Translations under genes and position numbers: made by a program | Notes under the pieces: generated by a model | The model's database searches: none | Told to the model about the DNA's origin: nothing | What the model saw: the letters and a program-made list of their open reading frames with translations, nothing else | Assembly: GCA_030430835.1 (NCBI GenBank) | Contig: JAUIKJ010000104.1 | Location: forward strand, 1 to 8,870 | Direction of reading: 5' to 3' | Length of the DNA stretch: 8,870 nucleotides | Source: Candidatus Hydrogenedentota bacterium | GTDB lineage: Bacteria; Hydrogenedentota; Hydrogenedentia; Hydrogenedentales; JAEUWI01 | Part shown: piece by piece, positions 1 to 6,945 of the stretch | Numbering within the stretch: the first letter of the stretch is position 1 | How the letters are laid out: every line of letters begins with the position of its first letter

Positions 1-170
1 GGGCACTGCGCATATTCCGGCGGAAGGGAAGGTGGGCAGCCACCGATCAAACATACGGTTCGGTAGGTTTTTTCTACGGCAAGGTTTGTTTTTGGGTCTG
101 ATTTAATGGATTTTCATGCTTTAACATCGGGGTTGCACCCAGCAAAGATTCCAGAATGTTTCCAAATGGT
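1..170. other. Non-coding region upstream of the gltB promoter
   Basis: No credible gene is seen on either strand here. The stretch from about 45 to 170 is clearly AT-richer than the rest of the window, as expected of a regulatory intergenic region. Two small structures are visible. One is a perfect 5-bp hairpin, GGTGG-GCAG-CCACC (31-44), which could be the remains of a terminator of a gene to the left, but no T-tract follows it directly; the run of six T at 68-73 lies 24 nt further on. The other is a pair of TTCCA direct repeats at 149-153 and 160-164, spaced by about one helical turn just upstream of the -35 box. Confidence 0.5.
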
Positions 171-200
171 TTGACAGCCATGGTTAACGTGCGGTAGGAT
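171..200 (+). promoter_or_regulatory. Predicted sigma-70-type promoter of the gltBD operon
   Basis: A perfect -35 hexamer TTGACA (171-176) is followed after 18 nt by TAGGAT (195-200), a 4-of-6 match to TATAAT. Transcription would start near 207-208, giving a leader of about 79 nt before the GTG start of gltB at 287. The direct repeat ATGGTT (166-171 and 180-185) overlaps and flanks the -35 box and could be an operator. The -10 match is only moderate, so this rests mainly on the exact -35 box and on its position in the only intergenic stretch ahead of gltB. Confidence 0.5.
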
Positions 201-207
201 ACGCGTT

Positions 208-259
208 GGCCCCCGGGAGACGCGCTGCGCTGCGTTCCCATTTCTTGGCTACCGGGGCC
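208..259 (+). promoter_or_regulatory. Inverted repeat in the gltB 5' leader
   Basis: GGCCCC (208-213) pairs with GGGGCC (254-259). After a single bulged C at 214 the stem continues with GG (215-216) to CC (252-253). The result is an 8-bp, all-GC stem closing a 35-nt loop. It begins almost exactly at the predicted transcription start and ends 11 nt before the Shine-Dalgarno site of gltB. It might protect the 5' end of the mRNA or affect translation. It matches no riboswitch class that I recognise, and in GC-rich DNA it could be chance. Confidence 0.3.
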
Positions 260-270
260 GGACTTAATCG

Positions 271-276
271 AGAGGA
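271..276 (+). promoter_or_regulatory. Ribosome binding site deciding the gltB start
   Basis: AGAGGA lies 10 nt before the GTG at 287. It supports that codon over two in-frame TTG codons further upstream (206 and 245). TTG 206 also has an AGGA (196-199) 6 nt ahead of it, but that AGGA falls inside the predicted -10 box, so it would not be transcribed if the promoter call is right. Confidence 0.5.
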
Positions 277-286
277 TACGCCACAA

Positions 287-3200
287 GTGTCTTTACGCAA
301 ATTTTCCGACCAGGGGCTCTACCGGCCCGAAGACGAGCATGATGCCTGCGGCATTGGCTTCGTATGCAACATTGACGGCCACCCGGCCCACGAGATTGTC
401 CGCAACGGCTTCGACATTCTGGTGCACCTGACGCACCGCGGCGCCTGCGGCTGCGACCCGGAGACCGGGGACGGCTGCGGCATCATGATCCACCTGCCGC
501 ACAAGCTCTTCCAGCGGGAAGCGGAAGCCTTGGGCTTCGAACTGCCCGAACCTGGCGCCTACGGCGTGGGCATGGTATTCCTCCCGAAGGACCGGACCTC
601 GCGCAACGCCTGCATCGGTCTCTTCGAGGAGATGATCGAGGACGAGGGACAGACCCTGCTCGGCTGGCGCGAGGTCCCGCGTGATTCCAGCACCATCGGC
701 TGGCTGGCCCGGGAGAACGAGCCGGACATTCGTCAGGTTTTCATCAAGCGCGCAGACGGGATGGATATTGAGGCCTTTGAGCGCAAGCTCTTTACCATCC
801 GTAAGACCGTGACCCGCCGCATCGGTTCGGCCGCAACCGAAGATTCTTCCTTCTACGTTCCCAGCATGAGCGCGCGTACGATCGTCTACAAGGGCCTGAT
901 GCTGCCCGAGGCGATGGACAAGTATTACCTTGACTTGGCCGACCCGTTGACCGAAAGCGGCATGGCACTGGTCCATCAGCGTTACAGCACGAACACGCTG
1001 CCGGCCTGGCCGCTGGCGCAGCCCTTCCGCTTCCTGGCGCACAACGGTGAAATCAACACCCTGCGCGGCAACCTGAACATGATGGACTCGCGCGAGCACC
1101 ACCTTAAGAGTCCGCTCTTCGGTGGCGACGTGAAGAAGCTCATCCCCGTGCTCACCCCGGGCGCGAGCGATTCCGCGAATTTCGACAATGCCTTCGAGTT
1201 GCTCGTGCGCGGCGGACGCAGCGTAGAGCACGCGATGGCGATGATGGTGCCCGAGCCTTGGAGCGGGCACGAGACGATGCCCGACGACAAGAAGGCCTTT
1301 TACGAATACCACGCCTGCAAGATGGAGCCGTGGGACGGTCCCGCCTCGATGGCCTTCAGCGATGGCCTGCGCATTGGCGCGGTACTTGACCGCAACGGCT
1401 TGCGTCCCTCGCGCTATTGGGTCACCAGCGACGGCCAGGTGATCATGGCGTCCGAGGTGGGCGTGCTGCCCGTGCCGCAGGAGAAGGTGGTGGAAAAGGG
1501 CCGGCTGGAGCCGGGCCGTATGTTCCTCGTGGACATGCAGGCGGGCCGCATTGTCGGTGACGAAGAGATCAAGGAAGGCTTCGCGAAGCGGAATCCTTAC
1601 CGCAAGTGGCTTGACGAGAACCGCCCAGTACTTCCTGCCGATCTGAAGGAAGTTGAAGGGCAGGAAGACACGCCGTTGCTGGAGCGTCAGCAAATCTTTG
1701 GTTACAGCACCGAAGACCTGGAAATGCTGATGATTCCGATGGCGGAGGATGGCAAGGAAGCGACCGGCTCGATGGGCAACGATACCGCCCTCGCGGTGCT
1801 CTCGCCGCGTCCGCAGCTCATCTTCAGTTACTTCAAGCAGCTTTTCGCCCAAGTCACGAATCCGCCCATCGACCCGATACGTGAAGAGATCGTGATGAGT
1901 CTCGAGACCGATATCGGCCGCGAGCGGAATCTTCTGGGAGAGAATCCCGAAGATTGCGAACAGCTCCATTTGAAATCGCCGATCCTGACGAACGCACAGC
2001 TCAAGTGGATCAAGAAAGATTCCGGCTTTTCCTGCGCCGTCGTTTCGACGCTCTATCCTGTGGCCGAGGGGCCCGCGGGCATGGAGAAAGCGCTGGACCG
2101 CGTGTGCGAAGAGGCCGAGCGCGCAGTGAATAATGGCGCGACCATGGTGGTGCTTTCCGACCGCGGGGCGGGCCCCGACCTCATCCCGATTCCAAGCCTT
2201 ATTGCTACGGGTGGCGTACACCATCATCTGGTGCGCACGCACAACCGGACCGAGTGCGGCCTCATCGTCGAGTCCGGCGAGCCGCGCGAGGTGATGCACT
2301 TCGCGCTGCTGACCGGCTATGGCGCCGGGGCGGTGAATCCCTACCTGGCCTTCGAGACTCTCGACGAATTGATCCGTCGTGAGACCATCGTTGAAGAGAT
2401 GCCGGGCAAGGCACAGAAGAATTATATCAAGGCCCTCGAGAAAGGCCTGCTGAAGGTGATGTCGAAGATCGGCATTTCGACCCAACATAGCTACCGTTGC
2501 GCGCAGATCTTCGAGGCGGTCGGTTTGAACTCTGCGTTGATTGACCGCTGTTTCGCGGGCACCGCATCACGCATCGAAGGCATTGGCATGGAGCAGGTAG
2601 CGATGGAGTCCCTGATGCGCCACGCCTTGGCCTATCCGGACAAGCCTTCGCACCGGCCGCAGCTCGATGTTGGCGGGCACTACCGCTGGCGCCGCCGCGG
2701 CGAGTTCCATCAGTGGAATCCGGAGACGGTGGCGAAACTGCAGCACGCGACCAAGGCGAACAACTGGGATACCTACGAGGAGTTTGCGGCGTCGGTGAAC
2801 GACCGCAACCGCACGCTGGCCGCGCCGCGTGGCCTATTGAAGTTCAAGGAAGGCACGGCCATTCCGATCGAAGAAGTCGAGCCGGCGTCGGCGATTGTGA
2901 AACGCTTCTGCACCGGCGCAATGTCCTTCGGCTCCATCAGCGCCGAGTCGCACGAGAATCTCGCCATCGCGATGAATCGCATCGGCGGCCGCAGCAATAC
3001 CGGTGAGGGCGGGGAAGACCCGCGGCGCTTCGAGCCGGACGAGAACGGCGATCTGCGCCGGAGCAGTATCAAGCAGGTGGCTTCAGGCCGCTTCGGTGTA
3101 ACCAATGAATATTTGGTTAATTCGGACGAGTTGCAGATCAAGATGGCGCAGGGCGCGAAGCCCGGCGAAGGCGGTCAGCTCCCGGGACACAAAGTCTTCG

Positions 3201-4858
3201 ATCAGATCGCGAAGGTGCGCTATTCGACCCCGGGCGTGGAACTGATTTCTCCGCCGCCGCACCACGATATCTACTCCATCGAGGACTTGGCGCAGCTGAT
3301 CCACGACCTGAAGAACGCCAACGTTCACGGAAACGTGTCCGTGAAGCTGGTGTCGGAAGTGGGCGTTGGCACGATTGCCGCCGGCGTCTCGAAGGGCAAG
3401 TCCGACCTGGTGCTGATCAGCGGACACGATGGCGGTACCGGCGCGTCGCCGCTGACCTCCATCAAGTACGCCGGGCTGCCGTGGGAACTCGGTCTCGCCG
3501 AAACGCACCAGGTGCTGGTGGAGAATGACCTCCGCGACCGTATCCGTGTACAGACCGATGGCCAGATGAAGACCGGCCGTGACGTGGCGATTGCCGCATT
3601 GCTCGGCGCCGACGAGATGGGATTTGCCACCGCGCCGCTGATCGCCACCGGCTGCATCATGATGCGCAAGTGTCACCTGAACACCTGCCCGGTCGGCATC
3701 GCCACGCAGGATCCCGATCTGCGCAAGAAGTTCAATGGCAAGCCCGAGCACGTGGTCAACTACTTCTTCTTCGTGGCCGAGGAGTGCCGCCGGATCATGG
3801 CGCAGCTTGGCTTCCGCACGATGAACGAAATGATCGGCCGCGCCGACATGCTCGAGTTTGATCCGCTGCCGGAACACTGGAAGGCGAAGTACCTCGACTT
3901 CTCGCGTATTCTCTACATGGCCAAGCCGTGGGAGGGTTCGACGCTCTACTGCAGCAAGAAGCAGGATCACGGCATTGATCAGGCGCTCGACAACGAGCTG
4001 ATGAAGAAAGCCGCCGCCGCGCTGGACCCCGAAAACCGGGACAAGTTCGGGCCGAAGTTTGTGCAGTTTACGCAGCCGATCCGGAACATCAACCGTACCG
4101 TCGGAACCATACTTTCCAGCGAGTTGACGCGCCGGCACAAGCTCGGTATGTACAGTGGCAGCCTGCCGGAGGACACCGTCTGGATTGATTGCGAAGGCCA
4201 GGGCGGCCAGAGTTTCGGCGCCTTCACGATTCAGGGTGTCACACTTAACGTAAACGGCGAGTCAAACGATTACGTGGGCAAGGGCCTTTCGGGCGGCAAG
4301 ATTATCGTGCGCCCGCCGGCGTCTTTCATGAAGTCCACGACCGAGCGAGGCAAGTCGGCCGATGAACAGATCATCATCGGCAATGTGGCGCTCTACGGTG
4401 CCACGGCCGGTGAAGCCTACTTCCGCGGCCGCGCGGGCGAGCGCTTCTGCGTGCGCAATAGCGGCGCCTGGGCCGTGGTCGAGGGCGTGGGTGACCACGG
4501 CTGCGAGTACATGACCGGCGGCCGTGCGGTCATTCTTGGACCGACCGGACGAAATTTCGCTGCCGGCATGAGTGGCGGCGTGGCCTTCGTCTACGATCCC
4601 GGCAAACAACTGCCCATTCACTGCAATCGAGACAGCGCCGACCTCAAGGCGCTGCATGAGAAGAGCATTCCGGAATTGCGCCGCATGCTCGAGCGGCACG
4701 CCGAATACACGGAGAGCCCGCGCGCCAAGCACATTCTGGAAAACTGGGACGCCGAACTGAAGCATTTCGTGCGCGTGATGCCGCGTGATTACGCCGCGGT
4801 CCTCAAGCTGCAGCAGCAGGCCGCGCAGACCGAGGAGATGACGCATGCCGCCAAGTAA
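287..4858 (+). CDS. gltB: Glutamate synthase (NADPH) large (alpha) subunit
   Basis: This subunit hydrolyses glutamine and channels the ammonia to an FMN site, where 2-oxoglutarate becomes glutamate; it acts in the cytoplasm with GltD. From the GTG start it is 1523 residues, normal for bacterial GltB. Domains in order: class II glutamine amidotransferase (about 21-430), with nucleophile Cys21 in DACGIGF after a 20-residue propeptide that should be cleaved, Arg51 (Arg31 after cleavage) and Asn253-Gly254 in AHNGEIN; central domain (about 460-780); FMN-binding TIM barrel (about 815-1190), with KPGEGG at 958-963 and SGHDGGTG at 1045-1052; 3Fe-4S ligands Cys1123, Cys1129 and Cys1134 (CX5CX4C); C-terminal GXGXG beta-helix (about 1265-1455). 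No key residue is missing. The start was chosen because of its Shine-Dalgarno site, its position downstream of the predicted promoter, and because conservation begins only near GLYRPEDEHDACG. TTG at 206 or 245 would add 27 or 14 unconserved residues. The identification is essentially certain; the start is less so. Confidence 0.97.
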   Translation: MSLRKFSDQGLYRPEDEHDACGIGFVCNIDGHPAHEIVRNGFDILVHLTHRGACGCDPETGDGCGIMIHLPHKLFQREAEALGFELPEPGAYGVGMVFLPKDRTSRNACIGLFEEMIEDEGQTLLGWREVPRDSSTIGWLARENEPDIRQVFIKRADGMDIEAFERKLFTIRKTVTRRIGSAATEDSSFYVPSMSARTIVYKGLMLPEAMDKYYLDLADPLTESGMALVHQRYSTNTLPAWPLAQPFRFLAHNGEINTLRGNLNMMDSREHHLKSPLFGGDVKKLIPVLTPGASDSANFDNAFELLVRGGRSVEHAMAMMVPEPWSGHETMPDDKKAFYEYHACKMEPWDGPASMAFSDGLRIGAVLDRNGLRPSRYWVTSDGQVIMASEVGVLPVPQEKVVEKGRLEPGRMFLVDMQAGRIVGDEEIKEGFAKRNPYRKWLDENRPVLPADLKEVEGQEDTPLLERQQIFGYSTEDLEMLMIPMAEDGKEATGSMGNDTALAVLSPRPQLIFSYFKQLFAQVTNPPIDPIREEIVMSLETDIGRERNLLGENPEDCEQLHLKSPILTNAQLKWIKKDSGFSCAVVSTLYPVAEGPAGMEKALDRVCEEAERAVNNGATMVVLSDRGAGPDLIPIPSLIATGGVHHHLVRTHNRTECGLIVESGEPREVMHFALLTGYGAGAVNPYLAFETLDELIRRETIVEEMPGKAQKNYIKALEKGLLKVMSKIGISTQHSYRCAQIFEAVGLNSALIDRCFAGTASRIEGIGMEQVAMESLMRHALAYPDKPSHRPQLDVGGHYRWRRRGEFHQWNPETVAKLQHATKANNWDTYEEFAASVNDRNRTLAAPRGLLKFKEGTAIPIEEVEPASAIVKRFCTGAMSFGSISAESHENLAIAMNRIGGRSNTGEGGEDPRRFEPDENGDLRRSSIKQVASGRFGVTNEYLVNSDELQIKMAQGAKPGEGGQLPGHKVFDQIAKVRYSTPGVELISPPPHHDIYSIEDLAQLIHDLKNANVHGNVSVKLVSEVGVGTIAAGVSKGKSDLVLISGHDGGTGASPLTSIKYAGLPWELGLAETHQVLVENDLRDRIRVQTDGQMKTGRDVAIAALLGADEMGFATAPLIATGCIMMRKCHLNTCPVGIATQDPDLRKKFNGKPEHVVNYFFFVAEECRRIMAQLGFRTMNEMIGRADMLEFDPLPEHWKAKYLDFSRILYMAKPWEGSTLYCSKKQDHGIDQALDNELMKKAAAALDPENRDKFGPKFVQFTQPIRNINRTVGTILSSELTRRHKLGMYSGSLPEDTVWIDCEGQGGQSFGAFTIQGVTLNVNGESNDYVGKGLSGGKIIVRPPASFMKSTTERGKSADEQIIIGNVALYGATAGEAYFRGRAGERFCVRNSGAWAVVEGVGDHGCEYMTGGRAVILGPTGRNFAAGMSGGVAFVYDPGKQLPIHCNRDSADLKALHEKSIPELRRMLERHAEYTESPRAKHILENWDAELKHFVRVMPRDYAAVLKLQQQAAQTEEMTHAAK
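4832..4837 (+). promoter_or_regulatory. gltD ribosome binding site inside the gltB 3' end
   Basis: GAGGAG lies 7 nt before the gltD ATG at 4845, within the last codons of gltB. A second ATG at 4838 is in the gltB frame and so cannot start gltD. The arrangement allows ribosomes finishing gltB to start gltD directly, which would help keep the two subunits in a 1:1 ratio. Confidence 0.75.
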
Positions 4859-6371
4859 GAAAGCGAAGCACAAGGGATTCATGCAGTTTACCCGCGAGCT
4901 TCCCCTCGACCTGCCGGTCGAGGAGCGCGTGAAGAATTACGGGGAGTTTGCGCAGTCGCTGCCCGCCGACAAGCTCAAGCAGCAGGCCTACCGCTGCATG
5001 AACTGCGGTATTCCCTTCTGCCACAGCGGCTGCCCGCTGGGCAACCAGATTCCCGACTTCAACGAACTGGTGAAGGATGAGGACTGGGAAGAGGCGTTGC
5101 GGGTGCTGCACTCGACCAACAATTTCCCGGAGTTCACCGGCCGGATTTGTCCCGCGCCCTGCGAGAGCGCGTGCGTGCTGGGCATCAATGAACCGCCGGT
5201 CACCATCGAGATGATCGAGCGGGAGATCGGCGACCGCGGCTGGGACGAAGGCTGGACCGTGCCGCTGCCCCCGGAAAAGGAAACCGGTAAATCTGTTGCG
5301 ATCGTGGGTTCGGGACCGGCCGGGCTCGCCGCCGCGCAGCAGCTTCGCCGTGCGGGTCACAAGGTCGTGGTCTACGAACGCGCCGACGAACCGGGCGGAC
5401 TCTTGACCTATGGTATTCCGAACTTCAAGCTGAGTAAGGAAGTCGTGTTTCGCCGGGTGGACCAACTCAAGGCCGAAGGCGTGGAGTTTCGCTGCAACGC
5501 GGAGGTCGGTGTCAATGTGCCGTTGAGCGAACTGGACAGCTACGACGCGACGCTGATCGCCATCGGCTCCACCAAGGCCCGTACCTTCGCCGGCATGAAC
5601 ATGCCGGGCCAGGACCTGAACGGGATTCATGTCGCCATGGATTTCCTGCCGCAGCAGAACAAGCGCGTGCTGGGCAAGGACGTGACCGAAGCAGAGATTC
5701 TTGCGACCGGCAAGAACGTCGTCGTCATCGGTGGCGGCGATACGGGATCCGACTGCGTCGGCACGAGCATCCGCCAAGGCTGCAAGTCGTTGACCAACCT
5801 CGAACTCTTCCCGAAGCCGCCGGTAAAGCGCAGCCCGGAGAATCCGTGGCCGCAGTGGGACTTCGTGCTCCGCACCTGCTCCAGTCACAAAGAAGCGCCC
5901 GACGGCGAATGCCGCCAGTGGAGCATCAGCACCAAGTCCTTCGAGGACGACGGCCACGGCAACGTCGCCGCGTTGCACGCCGCCAAGGTGGAGTGGGTGA
6001 CCGACGAAGAAGGCCGCCGCAAGATGGTCGAAGTGCCCGGTGGCGAAATCCGGATTCCCTGTGAACTCGTCCTGCTGGCCATGGGCTTCACGCAGCCGGA
6101 AGCGGACCATTTCGTCGACGGCATGGGCCTCGAATGGGAGAAGAATCGCTTTGGCCAGGCCATCAAGGCGGACAAGAGCTACAAGACCAACAAGCCGGGC
6201 ATCTTCGCCGCGGGCGACGCGCGCCGCGGGCAATCCCTCGTGGTGTGGGCGATCGCCGAGGGCCGCGAGGCCGCGCGTGAGATTGACCTGTATCTCATGG
6301 GATACTCCGATCTGCCCGCGCGTGACTCGGCCGGCTACGACACCCTGAAGGCCGAGGCCACGCCGGCATAG
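4845..6371 (+). CDS. gltD: Glutamate synthase (NADPH) small (beta) subunit
   Basis: GltD oxidises NADPH at FAD and sends electrons through iron-sulfur clusters to the FMN of GltB. It has 508 residues, slightly longer than the usual 470-490 or so, because of a basic start (PPSKKAKHK) before the family's common GFMQF opening and a short unconserved tail. The N-terminal adrenodoxin-reductase-like iron-sulfur region has Cys51, Cys54, Cys59 and Cys63 (CX2CX4CX3C) and Cys102, Cys106 and Cys110 (CX3CX3C), the pattern that holds the two 4Fe-4S clusters. The FAD Rossmann motif is VGSGPAG (154-160). The NADPH Rossmann motif is IGGGDTGSD (295-303). The closing FAD motif is GIFAAGDARRGQSLVVWAI, starting at 452. 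It overlaps gltB by 14 nt in another frame, which implies translational coupling. Related FAD/NADPH subunits such as PreT or NfnB-type proteins share this fold, but the GltB neighbour and GltD-specific motifs settle the call. Confidence 0.97.
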   Translation: MPPSKKAKHKGFMQFTRELPLDLPVEERVKNYGEFAQSLPADKLKQQAYRCMNCGIPFCHSGCPLGNQIPDFNELVKDEDWEEALRVLHSTNNFPEFTGRICPAPCESACVLGINEPPVTIEMIEREIGDRGWDEGWTVPLPPEKETGKSVAIVGSGPAGLAAAQQLRRAGHKVVVYERADEPGGLLTYGIPNFKLSKEVVFRRVDQLKAEGVEFRCNAEVGVNVPLSELDSYDATLIAIGSTKARTFAGMNMPGQDLNGIHVAMDFLPQQNKRVLGKDVTEAEILATGKNVVVIGGGDTGSDCVGTSIRQGCKSLTNLELFPKPPVKRSPENPWPQWDFVLRTCSSHKEAPDGECRQWSISTKSFEDDGHGNVAALHAAKVEWVTDEEGRRKMVEVPGGEIRIPCELVLLAMGFTQPEADHFVDGMGLEWEKNRFGQAIKADKSYKTNKPGIFAAGDARRGQSLVVWAIAEGREAAREIDLYLMGYSDLPARDSAGYDTLKAEATPA

Positions 6372-6382
6372 TCTTCCTTCGT

Positions 6383-6388
6383 GGAGGG
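6383..6388 (+). promoter_or_regulatory. Ribosome binding site of the DinB-like gene
   Basis: GGAGGG lies 6 nt before the ATG at 6395, in the 23-nt gap after the gltD stop. It is among the strongest Shine-Dalgarno matches in the window and fixes this start. No promoter is visible in so short a gap. Confidence 0.75.
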
Positions 6389-6394
6389 TTCGGC

Positions 6395-6856
6395 ATGAAT
6401 GATCATCTACGGCGTCTGTTCGCGTACACCGCGTGGGCAGACGCCCTTCTTTTCGACGCTCTGGCCCATGTCTTCGAACCGCCGGAGCAGTGCCTCGTCT
6501 TCGCACGGCACATCACCGCCACCCAGGAAGAATGGCTTGCACGGGTTTCCCCCGCACAGCCGCACCCGGATTCCGTCTGGCCGGCATGGTCGCTGCGGGA
6601 GGTGCGTGATCGCTCCGACCGCGTCCATGCCGCCTGGGGCGCGTTCCTCGCGTCGGAGGACGCGGCCGACCTGACACGTTCCTGCGCCTACAACGATCTC
6701 AAGGGCAATCCCTACGAGACCGCGCTTGGTGACATCGTGACGCATGTGGTCAACCATTCCACCCATCACCGCGGTCAGATCGCTACGCACCTGCGCGGCG
6801 CCGGATACGAGGTGCCGTGGACCGATTTCATCGTCTTTGTGCGCGCGGGCGGCTGA
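6395..6856 (+). CDS. DinB/YfiT-family putative metal-dependent protein
   Basis: This is a 153-residue protein of the DinB/YfiT-like four-helix-bundle superfamily, a normal length for it. The opening MNDHLRRLFAYTAWAD is typical of the family's first helix. The expected metal-binding triad is present: His39 in ARHITATQEEWL, and His121 and His125 in the hallmark NHSTHHRGQ segment (120-128). These would bind a divalent metal in the helix bundle. Some members transfer thiols such as bacillithiol or mycothiol; others are DNA-damage-inducible proteins or maleylpyruvate isomerases. Nothing in the sequence tells which applies, so no substrate is proposed. There is no signal peptide or membrane segment, so it should be cytoplasmic. 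It sits 23 nt after gltD and is probably cotranscribed with gltBD. A link to ammonia assimilation is not established and may be accidental. The family call is firm; the function is unknown. Confidence 0.88.
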   Translation: MNDHLRRLFAYTAWADALLFDALAHVFEPPEQCLVFARHITATQEEWLARVSPAQPHPDSVWPAWSLREVRDRSDRVHAAWGAFLASEDAADLTRSCAYNDLKGNPYETALGDIVTHVVNHSTHHRGQIATHLRGAGYEVPWTDFIVFVRAGG

Positions 6857-6864
6857 ACTCGCCT

Positions 6865-6910
6865 CGCCCTTCGGGCGTGCGACGCCCATAAGATCCCTGC
6901 CCGGGGGGCG
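6865..6910 (+). repeat. Alternating CGCCC/GGGCG inverted repeats, possible terminator
   Basis: Four short blocks alternate: CGCCC (6865-6869), GGGCG (6873-6877), CGCCC (6883-6887) and GGGCG (6906-6910). The best single hairpin is GGGCGT-GCG-ACGCCC (6873-6887), with a 6-bp stem and 3-nt loop. It competes with CGCCC-TTC-GGGCG (6865-6877) and with ACGCCC (6882-6887) paired to GGGCGT (6906-6911). No T-tract follows, so this is not a standard intrinsic terminator. It may still end or slow transcription from the gltBD unit. Confidence 0.3.
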
Positions 6911-6919
6911 TGTTATAGT
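6911..6919 (+). promoter_or_regulatory. Predicted extended -10 promoter of the DUF1549/DUF1553 gene
   Basis: TG (6911-6912), one base, then TATAGT (6914-6919) is an extended -10 element with 5 of 6 matches to TATAAT. No -35 box is recognisable at the right distance, which extended -10 promoters can tolerate. The start of transcription would fall near 6926, about 20 nt before the ATG at 6946. This suggests the gene is expressed separately from gltBD. Confidence 0.4.
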
Positions 6920-6945
6920 CACGGGAAGACCCTTGGGAATCAGTT

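Noticed and set aside
31..73. An intrinsic terminator of a gene to the left (hairpin 31-44, T-run 68-73)
   Set aside because: The T-run is 24 nt from the stem, too far for a standard terminator, and no gene is seen at the left edge. It is mentioned only as a structure in the upstream region.
123..140. A possible sigma-54 (-24/-12) promoter around TTGCA (133-137)
   Set aside because: The GG that should lie ten bases upstream of the GC is absent (AC at that position), so the core of the sigma-54 consensus fails.
74..286. A 70-codon open frame on the minus strand upstream of gltB
   Set aside because: It has no recognisable domain and covers the predicted gltB promoter and leader, and its composition does not look like a coding sequence.
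293..2488. A long open frame on the minus strand opposite gltB (731 codons)
   Set aside because: It lies wholly antisense to conserved gltB sequence. Its His/Arg/Ala/Val/Leu-rich composition is what a GC-rich gene gives when read backwards, and no family motif is seen.
4803..6506. A 567-codon open frame on the minus strand opposite gltD
   Set aside because: It is a shadow of gltD caused by high GC at third positions. It spans the gltB/gltD and gltD/dinB junctions without regard to them and resembles no known protein.
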